Shown in pieces: positions 20,764 to 29,517 of a DNA stretch of 64,000 nt (the stretch's first letter is position 1; the number at the start of each line of letters is the position of its first letter). The stretch is taken from the NCBI RefSeq assembly GCF_037940415.1, contig NZ_CP149798.1, forward strand, positions 4,311,001 through 4,375,000. The letters run 5' to 3'. Position numbers and translations under genes: made by a program. This DNA is from Streptomyces sp. f51. Lineage in GTDB: Bacteria; Actinomycetota; Actinomycetes; Streptomycetales; Streptomycetaceae. The notes under the pieces are model-generated. The model was not told the DNA's origin. It saw only the letters and a program-made list of their open reading frames with translations, and searched no databases.

Positions 20764-21152
20764 AGACAATTCTGAACGTCATTTGGCTCATCCTGAGCGG
20801 CTTCTGGCTGTTCCTGGGATATCTCGCCGCAGGCATCATCCTGTGCATCACCATCATCGGCATTCCGTTCGGCATCGCCGCCTTCCGTATCGGCATCTAC
20901 GCGCTGTGGCCGTTCGGCTATACGACGGTGGAGCGCCACGACGCCGGCGCCCCGTCCTGCGTAGGCAATGTTCTGTGGCTCGTCCTCGCGGGCTGGTGGC
21001 TCGCCCTGGCCCACATCGTCACGGGCATCGCCATGTGCATCACGATCATCGGCATCCCGTTCGGCATCGCCAACTTCAAGCTCATCCCGATCTCGCTGTT
21101 CCCGCTGGGACGCGAAATCGTGCGCACGGACGAGCCGTTCGCGGGTCGCTGA
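20760..21152 (+). CDS. YccF-domain membrane protein
   Basis: 130 residues made of two copies of the YccF unit, each with a hydrophobic helix and the motif CITIIGIPFGIA. The protein is therefore an internal duplication with four membrane segments. Function is unknown in the family. Coupling to htpX by ATGA overlap suggests a membrane-quality role or partner, which is inference only. Confidence 0.88.
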   Translation: MKTILNVIWLILSGFWLFLGYLAAGIILCITIIGIPFGIAAFRIGIYALWPFGYTTVERHDAGAPSCVGNVLWLVLAGWWLALAHIVTGIAMCITIIGIPFGIANFKLIPISLFPLGREIVRTDEPFAGR

Positions 21153-21263
21153 CCGTACGGGCCCACTCGCCCCGCTCCTCACCGAGATCGTGCCGATGTC
21201 CGAGCCGGACGAGGGTTGTCCACAGGCTCCCCGATTGTCAGTGGCGCGCTGCATCATGAACCC

Positions 21264-21830
21264 ATGACCGAAATCGAGCAGTTGCTGGCACGGGTCGCTG
21301 CGGAGGCCCGTAACACCCGCCCGTGGGGCTGGCCTTCGCTCCCCGCGCCCGTGGGACCGGACGAGGTCGCCCGCGCCGAGGCCCTCCTTGGTTTCCCGCT
21401 GCCCGCGCTGCTCGCGTCGCTCTACCTCCGGATAGGGGACGGCGGATTCGGGCCCGAATACGGTCTGTTGCCCCTGCTCGACGGCCCGCCGTCCGGCGAA
21501 CCCGCGGCGGTTCCGCAATACCTCGCCGGCCGGGAAAGCGGCCGCAAGGACCCGGAATGGCCGTGGCCCGAGGGTCTCCTGCCCATATCCCACTGGGGCT
21601 GCGGAATGTACGCGTGCGTGGACTGCCGGAGTCCCGACGGCACGGTCCTGCTCTTCGATCCGAACGCGCACCAGGCCGACCACTCCTGGTACGTGGACGC
21701 ACCCGACCTCGCGACCTGGCTGCTGGCGTGGCTGGAGGGAACGGGCTGGTACGAGGAGTCCAACGACGGCGCGGATCTGCCCCTCTGGCCCGACTTCTCC
21801 CTACGCACGTCCGCGCCCCGGGCCTCCTGA
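21264..21830 (+). CDS. SMI1/KNR4-family protein
   Basis: 188 residues, start at ATG 21264 (MTEIEQLLARVAAEARN). The N-terminal part PVGPDEVARAEALLGFPLPALLASLYLRIGDGGFGPEYGLLPL is the classical SMI1/KNR4 (SUKH) entry region, followed by WGCGMYACVDCRSPDGTVLLFDPN. SUKH proteins are often immunity proteins of toxin systems, but single chromosomal copies such as this may have other roles. No toxin gene is adjacent. Confidence 0.85.
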   Translation: MTEIEQLLARVAAEARNTRPWGWPSLPAPVGPDEVARAEALLGFPLPALLASLYLRIGDGGFGPEYGLLPLLDGPPSGEPAAVPQYLAGRESGRKDPEWPWPEGLLPISHWGCGMYACVDCRSPDGTVLLFDPNAHQADHSWYVDAPDLATWLLAWLEGTGWYEESNDGADLPLWPDFSLRTSAPRAS

Positions 21831-21990
21831 CCCGCCGATCGTCCAGCCCCCGCCCGGGACGGCGACGCCCCTCACGCCCGGGACGGCGACGGCCCGCACC
21901 CCGGCACGGCCAACCACCCCTGGCCTCACCGCCGTGCGCGGCGCTGCCCCCAAGCGCCGATCCGGCCGGTGGCGGACCACGGGACGGGTC

Positions 21991-23235
21991 TCAGCGAGAA
22001 GCCACCCGCATACGCACGCCGTACGAAGCCGCCCCGACCGCCAGGACGGCAGCGCCGACGACCACGGAGGTCCACGGCAGGGCACAGGCCAGCGTCACAC
22101 AGCCGAGGAGGCCGAGCACCGGCACGACCCGCGATGCCGGGGCCGGACTCAGCGTCCACGCGGTGGCGTTGGCGATCGCGTAGTACGCCAGCACACCGAA
22201 GGAGGAGAAGCCGATCGCGCCGCGCACGTCCACGGTCGCGGCGAGCACCGCTACCACCACGCCCACGGCCAGCTCCGCCCGGTGCGGGACCTCGAAGCGG
22301 GGATGCACCGCGGCCAGGGCGGCCGGCAGATGACGGTCGCGGGCCATGGCCAGCGTGGTGCGTGAGACACCCAGGATCAGAGCGAGCAGCGAGCCGAGCG
22401 CGGCCACGGCGGCCCCCACCCGCACGACCGGCACGAGCCCCGGCAGCCCCGCCGCCCGGACGGCGTCCGCCAGCGGCGCCGGGGCAGTCCCCAGCGCCTC
22501 CGAACCGAGCACCGAAAGGACAGCGACAGCGACCGCCGCGTACACCACGAGCGCGATGCCCAGAGCCAGCGGGATCGCGCGGGGAATGGTGCGCGCCGGG
22601 TCGCGTACCTCCTCGCCGAGCGTGGCGATCCGCGCGTACCCGGCGAACGCGAAGAAGAGCAGCCCGGCCGCCTGGAGCACCCCGCCGGCACCGGACGAGA
22701 GCCCGACGCCGAGCCGCCCGGCGTCCGAGGCGCCGGACCCGAGACACCCGACCACCACGGAAGCGAGGACCGCCAGGACCACCGCCACGATCACCCGCGT
22801 CAGCCACGCCGACTTCTGCACGCCGCCGTAGTTCACGGCGGTCAGGGCGACCACCGCGGCGACCGCCACCGCGTGTGCCTGCGAGGGCCATACGTAGGCG
22901 CCCACGGTGAGCGCCATCGCGGCGCAGGAGGCTGTCTTGCCCACGATGAACGACCAGCCGGCCAGATGTCCCCAGAAGGCCCCCAGCCGCTCGCGCCCGT
23001 AGACGTACGTGCCGCCGGAAGCGGGGTACAGGGCGGCGAGCCGGGCCGAGGACATCGCGTTGCAATAGGCGACGACCGCGGCGGCCGCGAGTCCGAGCAG
23101 CAGCCCGGAGCCGGCGGCCCGCGCGGCGGGGCCGAGCGCGGCGAAGATCCCGGCACCGATCATCGAGCCGAGCCCGACGACCACGGCGTCACCGACGCCC
23201 AGCGTGCGGCGCAACTCGGAACTGGACGGCGTCAT
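21991..23235 (-). CDS. APC-superfamily amino acid permease
   Basis: 414 residues and about 12 membrane helices. The substrate-binding first helix VVVGLGSMIGAGIFAALGP is the APC signature, and FFAFAGYARIATLGEEVRDPARTIPRAI is the conserved helix 6-7 region. It probably exchanges or imports an amino acid or amine. The ATG at 23235 was chosen; a GTG three codons upstream is possible. It stands alone, divergent from the GlsB-like gene. Confidence 0.88.
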   Translation of the reverse strand: MTPSSSELRRTLGVGDAVVVGLGSMIGAGIFAALGPAARAAGSGLLLGLAAAAVVAYCNAMSSARLAALYPASGGTYVYGRERLGAFWGHLAGWSFIVGKTASCAAMALTVGAYVWPSQAHAVAVAAVVALTAVNYGGVQKSAWLTRVIVAVVLAVLASVVVGCLGSGASDAGRLGVGLSSGAGGVLQAAGLLFFAFAGYARIATLGEEVRDPARTIPRAIPLALGIALVVYAAVAVAVLSVLGSEALGTAPAPLADAVRAAGLPGLVPVVRVGAAVAALGSLLALILGVSRTTLAMARDRHLPAALAAVHPRFEVPHRAELAVGVVVAVLAATVDVRGAIGFSSFGVLAYYAIANATAWTLSPAPASRVVPVLGLLGCVTLACALPWTSVVVGAAVLAVGAASYGVRMRVASR

Positions 23236-23422
23236 GGGCCGCACCCTACTGATCACCGCAACCGGCGGGATCCGCAGTGGCGTCCTGTTCATCGGCGCGG
23301 CGTCCCCACGCCATCGACAGAAGCGCTCCGCACCGGACACGACGGCGTGGACACGGCCCGCCCGGGCCGAAATCACAGGGTTCGGACAGCGTGAGTACAC
23401 GACGGAAGGGCAGGCTCAGAAC

Positions 23423-23689
23423 ATGGGCATCATCAGCTGGATCATTCTGGGGCTGCTGGCAGGAGCCATCGCCAAGTTCCTGCTCCCCGGGCGCGACCCG
23501 GGCGGCTTCATCGGGACGACCGTCATCGGCGTCGTGGGCGCGTTCATCGGCGGCTGGATATCGGCCCGCTGGCTGGACCACCCCATCAGCAAGCACTTCT
23601 ACGACGGCGCCACGTGGGTCGCCGCCATCGGCGGCTCGCTCGTGCTGCTGATCCTCTACCGCATCCTGTTCGGCGACTCCCGCCGCTGA
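23423..23689 (+). CDS. GlsB/YeaQ/YmgE-family stress membrane protein
   Basis: 88 residues with three hydrophobic segments: IISWIILGLLAGAIAKFLLPG, GGFIGTTVIGVVGAFIGGWIS and VAAIGGSLVLLILYRILFG. The start MGIISWIILGLLAGAIA is typical of the family (transglycosylase-associated proteins, Pfam Transgly_assoc). Members are general-stress-induced in several bacteria; the molecular role is unknown. Confidence 0.9.
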   Translation: MGIISWIILGLLAGAIAKFLLPGRDPGGFIGTTVIGVVGAFIGGWISARWLDHPISKHFYDGATWVAAIGGSLVLLILYRILFGDSRR

Positions 23690-23717
23690 TCCCGCATCAC
23701 GGGGCCGGAGCCGGCGG

Positions 23718-23754
23718 ACGAGAAGGGTGGACACCGGGGTGCCCACCCTTCCTC
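23718..23754. terminator. Bidirectional hairpin between GlsB-like gene and yajQ
   Basis: AAGGGTGG (23723-23730) pairs with CCACCCTT (23743-23750), extended by GAG/CTC beyond a one-base bulge. It lies between convergent genes. Confidence 0.65.
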
Positions 23755-23811
23755 GTGCCGTCGGCCGCTCCGGCGGCGGCTTCGTAGCCGCCTGCCGGGC
23801 GTTCCACCGGT

Positions 23812-24300
23812 CTACCGGTAGTTCACGTACTGAAGGGCGAAGTCGAAGTCCTTGCCCTTGAGGAGGGCCTGTACGGCCTGAAGGTCGTCACGGCTCTTCG
23901 AGCTGACACGCAGCTCGTCGCCCTGGACCTGGGCCTTCACGCCCTTGGGGCCCTCGTCGCGAATGATCTTCGCCACCTTCTTGGCGTTCTCCTGGGAGAT
24001 GCCTTCCTCGATGGTCGCGAAGATCTTGTACTCCTTGCCGGAGAGCTGCGGCTCACCGGCGTCCAGCGCCTTCAGCGAGATGCCGCGCTTGATCAGCTTG
24101 GTCTCGAACACATCGAGGACGGCCTTCACCCGCTCCTCGGAGTTCGCCTCCATGAGGATCTTCTCGCCGGACCAGGAGATGGAGGCGCCGACGTTCTTGA
24201 AGTCGTAGCGCTGCGAGATCTCCTTGGCGGTCTGGTTGAGGGCGTTGTCGACCTCCTGCCGCTCGACCTTCGAGACGATGTCGAAACTGGAGTCGGCCAT
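23812..24300 (-). CDS. YajQ-family nucleotide-binding protein
   Basis: 162 residues from ATG 24300 with AGGAG upstream. It begins MADSSFDIVSKVERQEVDNALNQ and ends DFALQYVNYR, both hallmarks of YajQ. The family binds nucleic acid or cyclic di-GMP in some bacteria; the role in actinomycetes is undetermined. Divergent from tRNA-Tyr. Confidence 0.95.
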   Translation of the reverse strand: MADSSFDIVSKVERQEVDNALNQTAKEISQRYDFKNVGASISWSGEKILMEANSEERVKAVLDVFETKLIKRGISLKALDAGEPQLSGKEYKIFATIEEGISQENAKKVAKIIRDEGPKGVKAQVQGDELRVSSKSRDDLQAVQALLKGKDFDFALQYVNYR

Positions 24301-24501
24301 GTCCTGTGGCTCCTTGTATCGGGGTGCGTAGGGGCGGCTGTCGAGCCCGGCGTAGGCCTCCGGCCGCATCCGCATAAGCCTAGCCATCCCCCTCCCCCCA
24401 AGCGTCGATCAATTGGGTGGCGAAGCATCCCCGAGCATCAGGTATCGTTTACGTCGTTGCCAGGGAGCACCGCGGAAGCGAGGCTCAAGGGCAGCGAACA
24501 T

Positions 24502-24583
24502 GGCGGTGTGCCCGAGCGGCCAAAGGGAGCAGACTGTAAATCTGCCGGCTAAGCCTACCCAGGTTCGAACCCTGGCGCCGCCA
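24502..24583 (+). tRNA. tRNA-Tyr (GTA)
   Basis: 82 nt with a class II long variable arm. The acceptor stem GGCGGTG pairs with CGCCGCC (24576-24582), the anticodon loop CTGTAAA gives GTA, and GGTTCGAACC forms the T arm. Its 3' end borders an integrase relic, so it was probably an integration site. Confidence 0.97.
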
Positions 24584-24596
24584 CAGTAGGGACTAA

Positions 24597-24630
24597 GGGC
24601 CCGTGACCTGCAACAGCAGGTCACGGGCCC
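24597..24630 (+). terminator. Terminator of tRNA-Tyr
   Basis: 15-bp perfect stem (24597-24611 with 24616-24630) closed by an AACA tetraloop, 13 bp after the tRNA. Its right arm also contains the stop codon of the reverse-strand integrase relic. Confidence 0.85.
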
Positions 24631-25010
24631 TCAGTCATTCCCTCGGACGATCGGTGTGCTGCCTCACACTGCCTCGCGTTCGAAGGACCGCGCAGTCCGA
24701 GGCGGGCCGAGATCTTGGCGTTGGCGGCATCGCCTCCGCCTCTCAGGAACTTCGCGTACCACCCTGAAGAGGACGCCCGCGCTGTGGCCGGCCCGCTCCG
24801 CCACGAGCTGCGGCTCCACACCCGAACCGAGCCATGTGGACACAGCAGCGTGGCGGAGGTCGTACGGGAGATGGCGGCGGGTGCTCATGCCGTTGCCCGG
24901 CGGTTCCGGTTGGGGGCGAGGCGTCCTTTGGTGGAGTGCGGCCGCAGGCCCGGGGGTTGGGTGAAGTGCAGGTGCTCCCCGCCGCGCGCGGTCCGAAAAC
25001 CCGGTAGGTG
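24621..25010 (-). pseudogene. Tyrosine-recombinase (phage/ICE integrase) C-terminal relic
   Basis: Reading the minus strand, fragments of one integrase C-terminal domain appear in different frames: GFRTARGGEHLHF, then HLPYDLRHAAVSTWLGSGV with QLVAERAGHSAGVLFRV, then YAKFLRGGGDAANAKISARLG carrying the catalytic Tyr. A one-base shift near 24759-24761 separates the LRH/GHS box from the Tyr, and another lies upstream. The N-terminal SAM-like domain is missing. This is a dead integrase, from the element that used tRNA-Tyr. Confidence 0.8.
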
Positions 25011-25266
25011 CCCGGTGCCCAGCCGCATCCACGATTGTCCCGTGGAGCCGGACGTTGAGAGGGCGCCGGCCAAGAGAGCTGCCAAAGGTTGTGGCGAGCG
25101 CCTCGCCCGCTGTCGCGGCTCAGATCTAGCTCAACTGTATTGAAGCGCGAGAAGGCCAGTGACTACGTTCAACTCCGTTCGCCACAAAGGGAACTTCAGT
25201 TCGCTCAAGCCCCGCACCACCCCCGCCTGACCAGTGGGGTGTGGCTCATGCAAAGGAATGTGAGCA

Positions 25267-25668
25267 TTGAAGTACATTGGCAGAACGGTGGCGGTGGCCG
25301 TGTCAGCGGTACTCGCAGCCATGACCTTCGCAGGTCCGGCAAGCGCTGACGCTGACAAGAAAGACAACCACGTAGACCTTTCCGTCTACGGGAAGAAGTT
25401 GCACGTCGACTCCGTCGCCATCTGGGCCGGGGGCCCCTCGCTCAGGTACTGCCTGGACGCCCGCGTGACCTTCACCCCTCCCCACGGTTCCCCCACCATT
25501 TACTACAAGTGGCACGATCATTCGATCCCCTGCGGGAACGGTGACCTGTACCGGAATATCGCCGTAAATACGCGGTGGCCGAACAACACCGAGGTGTGCG
25601 CGACCTACTACAGGCAGTCGAACGGGCAGCGCTGGGGTGGAAAGCCTTGCGCAACAATTCACGACTGA
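25267..25668 (+). CDS. Small secreted protein, unknown function
   Basis: 133 residues from a TTG start with AAAGGA about 10 nt upstream. A clear Sec signal peptide (KYIGRTVAVAVSAVLAAMTFAGPASA, cleavage after ASA) leaves a mature protein of about 105 residues with four cysteines, likely two disulfides, and aromatic-rich strands (TIYYKWHDHSIPCGNG). I recognise no family. Base composition is less GC-rich than the neighbours, fitting horizontal origin. It lies 16 bp before a second secreted-protein gene. Confidence 0.7.
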   Translation: MKYIGRTVAVAVSAVLAAMTFAGPASADADKKDNHVDLSVYGKKLHVDSVAIWAGGPSLRYCLDARVTFTPPHGSPTIYYKWHDHSIPCGNGDLYRNIAVNTRWPNNTEVCATYYRQSNGQRWGGKPCATIHD

Positions 25669-25684
25669 ACAAGGGGGAAAGATC

Positions 25685-26158
25685 GTGAACTGGAAGCAAA
25701 AGGCAGTCGCCGCAACGGCGCTTGGTTCTGCCATCGTGCTTGGTGGCGCGTCGGCGGCGTTTGCCGAAGGGCCGCACTACGCGCAGACCTCCGGGCGGGT
25801 GGCCGGCGGCAGTCACAACCAGTGCACCTACAACTGGATACAGGCCGACACCGAGAACTTTCCGGGGCATCGTGGGAAGCATGTATTCCTGTCCGGCATG
25901 GCCTACTACAGCGCCGGCGGCGGCAGTGACCCGCGCTGCCACCCTCACGTGGAGATCACATACAGGAACAATGCCGGAGCCGATTCCCACACGTGGGGAA
26001 AGAAGCAAAGTAACGGCTCGTTCGAAGCGGCAATTGCAGCCAAGTCCTACAAATCGGTCTACTACACCGAGATGTGGGTCGCGGACAACTCGGGGCACAC
26101 CATCAGGGGTACGTACCTTCAGGTGAGCCCTAAGGGGCGGGTCCTCGCGACAGGGTGA
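25685..26158 (+). CDS. Small secreted protein, unknown function
   Basis: 157 residues from GTG 25685, with AAGGGGGAAAG upstream. The signal peptide NWKQKAVAATALGSAIVLGGASAAFA is followed by a mature part rich in Tyr, His and Gly with two cysteines (HNQCTYNW; SDPRCHPHVE). It is probably co-transcribed with the preceding secreted gene and followed by a strong hairpin. No homologous family is recognised. Both genes may be cargo of the lost element at tRNA-Tyr. Confidence 0.75.
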   Translation: MNWKQKAVAATALGSAIVLGGASAAFAEGPHYAQTSGRVAGGSHNQCTYNWIQADTENFPGHRGKHVFLSGMAYYSAGGGSDPRCHPHVEITYRNNAGADSHTWGKKQSNGSFEAAIAAKSYKSVYYTEMWVADNSGHTIRGTYLQVSPKGRVLATG

Positions 26159-26173
26159 TGGCTTGTCGTGTGA

Positions 26174-26211
26174 AGCCCTCCAGGGGATCGCTTTCAGCCC
26201 CCTGGAGGGCT
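26174..26211 (+). terminator. Terminator after the secreted-protein pair
   Basis: 13-bp perfect stem (26174-26186 with 26199-26211), 12-nt loop, 15 bp after the stop codon. Confidence 0.8.
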
Positions 26212-26382
26212 CTCCTGCGTCACTGCACGAAGGCCCTTCCGCGGCAGCGCGCGGCGGCACCGGGAATGGCTGCCCGGTGCCGGGCACAGCCGAGACCGCA
26301 TGCGGTGCCGGCTGTCCATTGTCCAGCTGATCGGCACGTGCTGAACTGGCTCACCCAGGGACGCCGCAGAAGGGGCTGGCAC

Positions 26383-27753
26383 ATGACCGCGGTCCTCAGT
26401 ACAGGGTGGGACAGCGTACGGCAGCGGGCCAGGCTGACCGCCCAAGTGGGCGGCGCCGCCGCCCCGATGGAGCGGCTGACCGAGCTCGGGCGGGCGGAGC
26501 TGCTCGGTCGGCTGCGCTGGGAAGTCCTCCAGGGCGGCTCACTGTTCCTGACCTACCCTCAACTGCTCGACGGCGCCGTCTTCGCCGCGCTCCGGCCCGC
26601 CGCACTCCTGGACGAGTTGGCGATCCGGGGGATCGGCGGCGGTGCCGTGCTGCCGATCCGGGTGAACTCACGGAACGCGGACCTGGCCGGCCAGCTGATG
26701 GCGATGCTCTCCACCGGGTTCCGCTTCTCCTCCCTGCCGATCCCCGACGACCAGTGCCTGCGGCTCCAGCGGGAGCTGGCCGCGCGCGCGGACGTCGAGT
26801 CGGCGGTCGCCGCCCTGGCCACGGAGGGGCCCGTCGCCATGGCGGACCGGTTGCTGGCGGCGACCGGTGTCCTCGAGGATCCGCTGCGGCGGCGCACGGT
26901 TGCCCGGTGGGGCGACTGGCTGCGAGCCGCCGAGCGCGGCCTCCTGGACGTCAGCCCCCTGGTGCCCGCCGACTACGCGACCGCGTACGCGCTGCGGCCT
27001 CCGCCGCGCCCGGAGGAGACGGCCGGTGACGAGGGCCGGGCGGTGCTCGCCGCCTGGACCGGCGGGGAGTTCGACGTGAACGGGCTGCCCAGCCGCAGCC
27101 GTCTGTACGAGAGCCTCGACCCCCTGCTGCGCTCCGGTGACTCCGCGGCGCAGGCGGACGCGCGGATGCTGCGCGAGTCCTTCGACGAGACGTACTACCG
27201 GGCCATCGCGGCCAGCGAAGGCTGCCTGCTCGGCCTCGCCTCGCCTCGTCGTGGCATCCGGCGCCGGGAGGCGGCGGCGCTGGGGGAGCGGACACCGGTC
27301 GTGATCTATCCGACGCGCTTCGAGCTGCGGCTGGGTCTGATGAGCGGTGCTCAATGGCAGCGCTACACGGATGACGCCGCCGATGCCCTCACCGGCTGGT
27401 GGCACCGACGTGACCTCGCCGCCTTGCAGGAAGTTGGCGACCTGCTCGCGGAGCGTACGAAGGAGCCGGCGGCCGCCGACGCGGGCGAGGTGTCGGTGAC
27501 CCGGCTCCAGCGGTTCGCGCGGAGCGCGCGCGGGGTCACCGCTCAGACGGTCACGGGCGGAGGATTGAGCCTGGCGACCAGCCTGCTGGGCGAGGGGACA
27601 CCAGGCGTGTTCGCGGCCGGCGCGGGCGGAGCGCTCGCGCCGGTCGTCGTCGCGGCCGTGGCAGCGGGTGTGACCCGCTTGAACGACTTCCGAGGGCGGT
27701 ATGACGTGATAGAGCTCCCAGGGGTGCTGCCGGGAGGGCCCGATGGACACTGA
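26383..27753 (+). CDS. Hypothetical protein, 456 residues
   Basis: The ATG at 26383 (MTAVLSTGWDSVRQRARL) has AAGGGG upstream; an open frame extends further 5' but lacks a ribosome site and has atypical composition. The protein is mostly helical with an Arg/Ala/Leu-rich middle and a hydrophobic C-terminal segment (SLLGEGTPGVFAAGAGGALAPVVVAAVAAGV), which may insert in or contact the membrane. I recognise no domain. The stop overlaps the Nudix gene by 11 bp, so the two are probably expressed together. Confidence 0.75.
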   Translation: MTAVLSTGWDSVRQRARLTAQVGGAAAPMERLTELGRAELLGRLRWEVLQGGSLFLTYPQLLDGAVFAALRPAALLDELAIRGIGGGAVLPIRVNSRNADLAGQLMAMLSTGFRFSSLPIPDDQCLRLQRELAARADVESAVAALATEGPVAMADRLLAATGVLEDPLRRRTVARWGDWLRAAERGLLDVSPLVPADYATAYALRPPPRPEETAGDEGRAVLAAWTGGEFDVNGLPSRSRLYESLDPLLRSGDSAAQADARMLRESFDETYYRAIAASEGCLLGLASPRRGIRRREAAALGERTPVVIYPTRFELRLGLMSGAQWQRYTDDAADALTGWWHRRDLAALQEVGDLLAERTKEPAAADAGEVSVTRLQRFARSARGVTAQTVTGGGLSLATSLLGEGTPGVFAAGAGGALAPVVVAAVAAGVTRLNDFRGRYDVIELPGVLPGGPDGH

Positions 27754-28297
27754 GGCGCCGCGTACGCGCACCGACAAGGCCTACACCGATGCCGACGGCG
27801 GGCGATGGTGCGAGGTCTACCTGGACACCTATCGCCTGCCCTCGGGCGCGGAGACCGTCCGGCACCGCGTCCGCGTCGGTGGTGGCCGTACGGGAGTCGT
27901 GGTGCTGGCACGACGGGGCGACGACATCCTGCTGGTCCGCCAGTGGCGGCCGACGGTCGGCCGGTGGGCCTGGGAACTGCCCCGCGGATTCGGCGAGACC
28001 GATCCCGTGTCGGACGCGCTGCGAGAACTGGTCGAGGAGACGGGTCTGGTGGGCTCCGCAGCGGTCGCGCTGGCGTACCTGGACGTCGATTCCGGCTTGC
28101 TGGAGAGCGAGGTCGCCGTCGTCGAGGTCTCGGTCCAGGGCGATGCCCCGCTGCGCCCCGGCACGCTCGACGACGGCGAGATCGCCGCCGCGCGCTGGTG
28201 GAGTCCGCACGACCTCGCCGAGGCGATCCGCGCGGGAGAGCTGCGGGACGGCTTCACCCTCGCCGCACTCGGCGCGGCCGCCGCGGCCCGCGGCTAG
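27743..28297 (+). CDS. Nudix hydrolase
   Basis: 184 residues. The Nudix catalytic core RELVEETG is clear, preceded by WELPRGFGE. The segment between the first Gly and REL is shorter than the GX5EX7REUXEEXGU consensus by two residues, so the first Glu of the box is displaced. The fold resembles ADP-ribose pyrophosphatase-like Nudix proteins (QWRPTVGRWAWELPRGFGE). Substrate unknown. Overlaps the preceding hypothetical gene, suggesting a shared function. Confidence 0.85.
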   Translation: MDTEAPRTRTDKAYTDADGGRWCEVYLDTYRLPSGAETVRHRVRVGGGRTGVVVLARRGDDILLVRQWRPTVGRWAWELPRGFGETDPVSDALRELVEETGLVGSAAVALAYLDVDSGLLESEVAVVEVSVQGDAPLRPGTLDDGEIAAARWWSPHDLAEAIRAGELRDGFTLAALGAAAAARG

Positions 28298-28420
28298 GCG
28301 AGGTGCCGCCCGGCAGGTGCCGGTTTCCCCGAGCGGACCAGGGGCGGCAACCGCAGGCCGGCCCGGGCGGCGGTCACAGGCCGGCGGCGGAAGTCCGGGA
28401 ACCCGGGGCACACTGGGCAG

Positions 28421-28639
28421 ATGTCATCGCGTCGCAGGAGTTGCCCCGAGTGCCGTCGGGAGATCGCCGTCGTCGCGGGGCGGTTCGCCCGGCACGATCC
28501 GTCCGGCGCGCGCGGAAGCGGGAGCGGGGACCTGGTCTCGTGCCCCGGTTCGCGCCGGGAGGCGTTCCTCGGGGCGGCGCAGCCCACGCTGGACGGGTAC
28601 GCCGTTCCCGACTTCCCCGGTCAGCTCCCGCTCTTCTGA
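28421..28639 (+). CDS. Small Cys-containing conserved hypothetical
   Basis: 72 residues. The N-terminus SSRRRSCPECRREIAVVAGRFARHDP has a CxxC knuckle and a further Cys in DLVSCPGSRR with a nearby His, which could form a zinc site. Codon use is typical of real genes here. It lies between the Nudix gene and the convergent SDR gene. Function unknown; I believe it is real but cannot prove it. Confidence 0.6.
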   Translation: MSSRRRSCPECRREIAVVAGRFARHDPSGARGSGSGDLVSCPGSRREAFLGAAQPTLDGYAVPDFPGQLPLF

Positions 28640-28670
28640 TCCTCCGGTCTCGGGATGCGGCGGACAGGCC

Positions 28671-29327
28671 CTAGTTGCCCGCCACCGACTTCACCGCGAC
28701 CGAGATCGGTGTCGAACCGCTGATGGCCTCCAGGGTCAGACCCGTGGTGGCCGGGGTGTCGACCAGTTCGGCGAGGACCGCGGCGACGTCGTCGCGGGGG
28801 ATCATGCCGCGGCCGGTCGAGGCCTCCAGACGTACGAGCCCGGTCCCGGCGTCGTCGATCAGGCCGCCGGGACGCAGGATCGTCCAGTCGAGGCCGGCCC
28901 GCCCGCGCACGTACTCGTCGGCCTCGCCCTTGGCGCGCAGATACGCGTCGAAGATGTCGTCGCCCGGGTGGGCCGGGTCCGCGCCCATGGAGGAGACGAC
29001 CACGTGCCGGCGTACGCCCGCGCGCTCGGCGGCGTCCGCGAACAGGATCGCGGCGCCCTTGTCCACCGTCTGCTTGCGGTCCGCACCGCTGCCCGGTCCC
29101 GCGCCCGCGGCGAAGACGGCCGCGTCCGCGCCCTGAAGATGTGCGGCGACCTCCTCCACCGACGCCGACTCCAGATCGCACAGGACCGGTTCGGCGCCCG
29201 CCGCCCGCAGGTCGTCCCCCTGCTCGGCACGGCGGATGATCCCCGCGACCTCGTCCCCGCGCGCGGAGAGCAGCCGCTCCAGCCGCAGCGCGATCTGACC
29301 ATGACCACCAGCGATGACAATGCGCAT
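28671..29327 (-). CDS. SDR-family NAD(P)-binding oxidoreductase
   Basis: 218 residues, start MRIVIAGGHGQIALRLERLL with the GxxGxxA nucleotide-binding loop. The acidic end of strand 2 is replaced by IIRRAEQ, suggesting NADP(H) use. SSMGADPAHPGDD and WTILRPGGLIDD match the atypical SDR5 (YwnB/NmrA-like) subgroup. No active-site YxxxK is obvious, so it may be a binding or sensor-type SDR rather than an enzyme. Confidence 0.87.
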   Translation of the reverse strand: MRIVIAGGHGQIALRLERLLSARGDEVAGIIRRAEQGDDLRAAGAEPVLCDLESASVEEVAAHLQGADAAVFAAGAGPGSGADRKQTVDKGAAILFADAAERAGVRRHVVVSSMGADPAHPGDDIFDAYLRAKGEADEYVRGRAGLDWTILRPGGLIDDAGTGLVRLEASTGRGMIPRDDVAAVLAELVDTPATTGLTLEAISGSTPISVAVKSVAGN

Positions 29328-29517
29328 GTTTCCGACCGTACGCCCGGATGACCGCGTTCGCCGCACAACCCTGTGCACAACTCATGAGTCACATGGGTGA
29401 TCGCTGAGAACGCGTGGGTGATCGCCGCGGGAACGCGCCGGAACGAGTGAACACGCGAACGAAGGAACGACGAAGGAACACCGTGCGGACTCGCGCGGTG
29501 TCGTACAGGAGACCATC

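Noticed and set aside
24715..25143. Plus-strand 142-residue open frame in the integrase relic
   Set aside because: No motif; the minus strand shows integrase motifs across the same bases.
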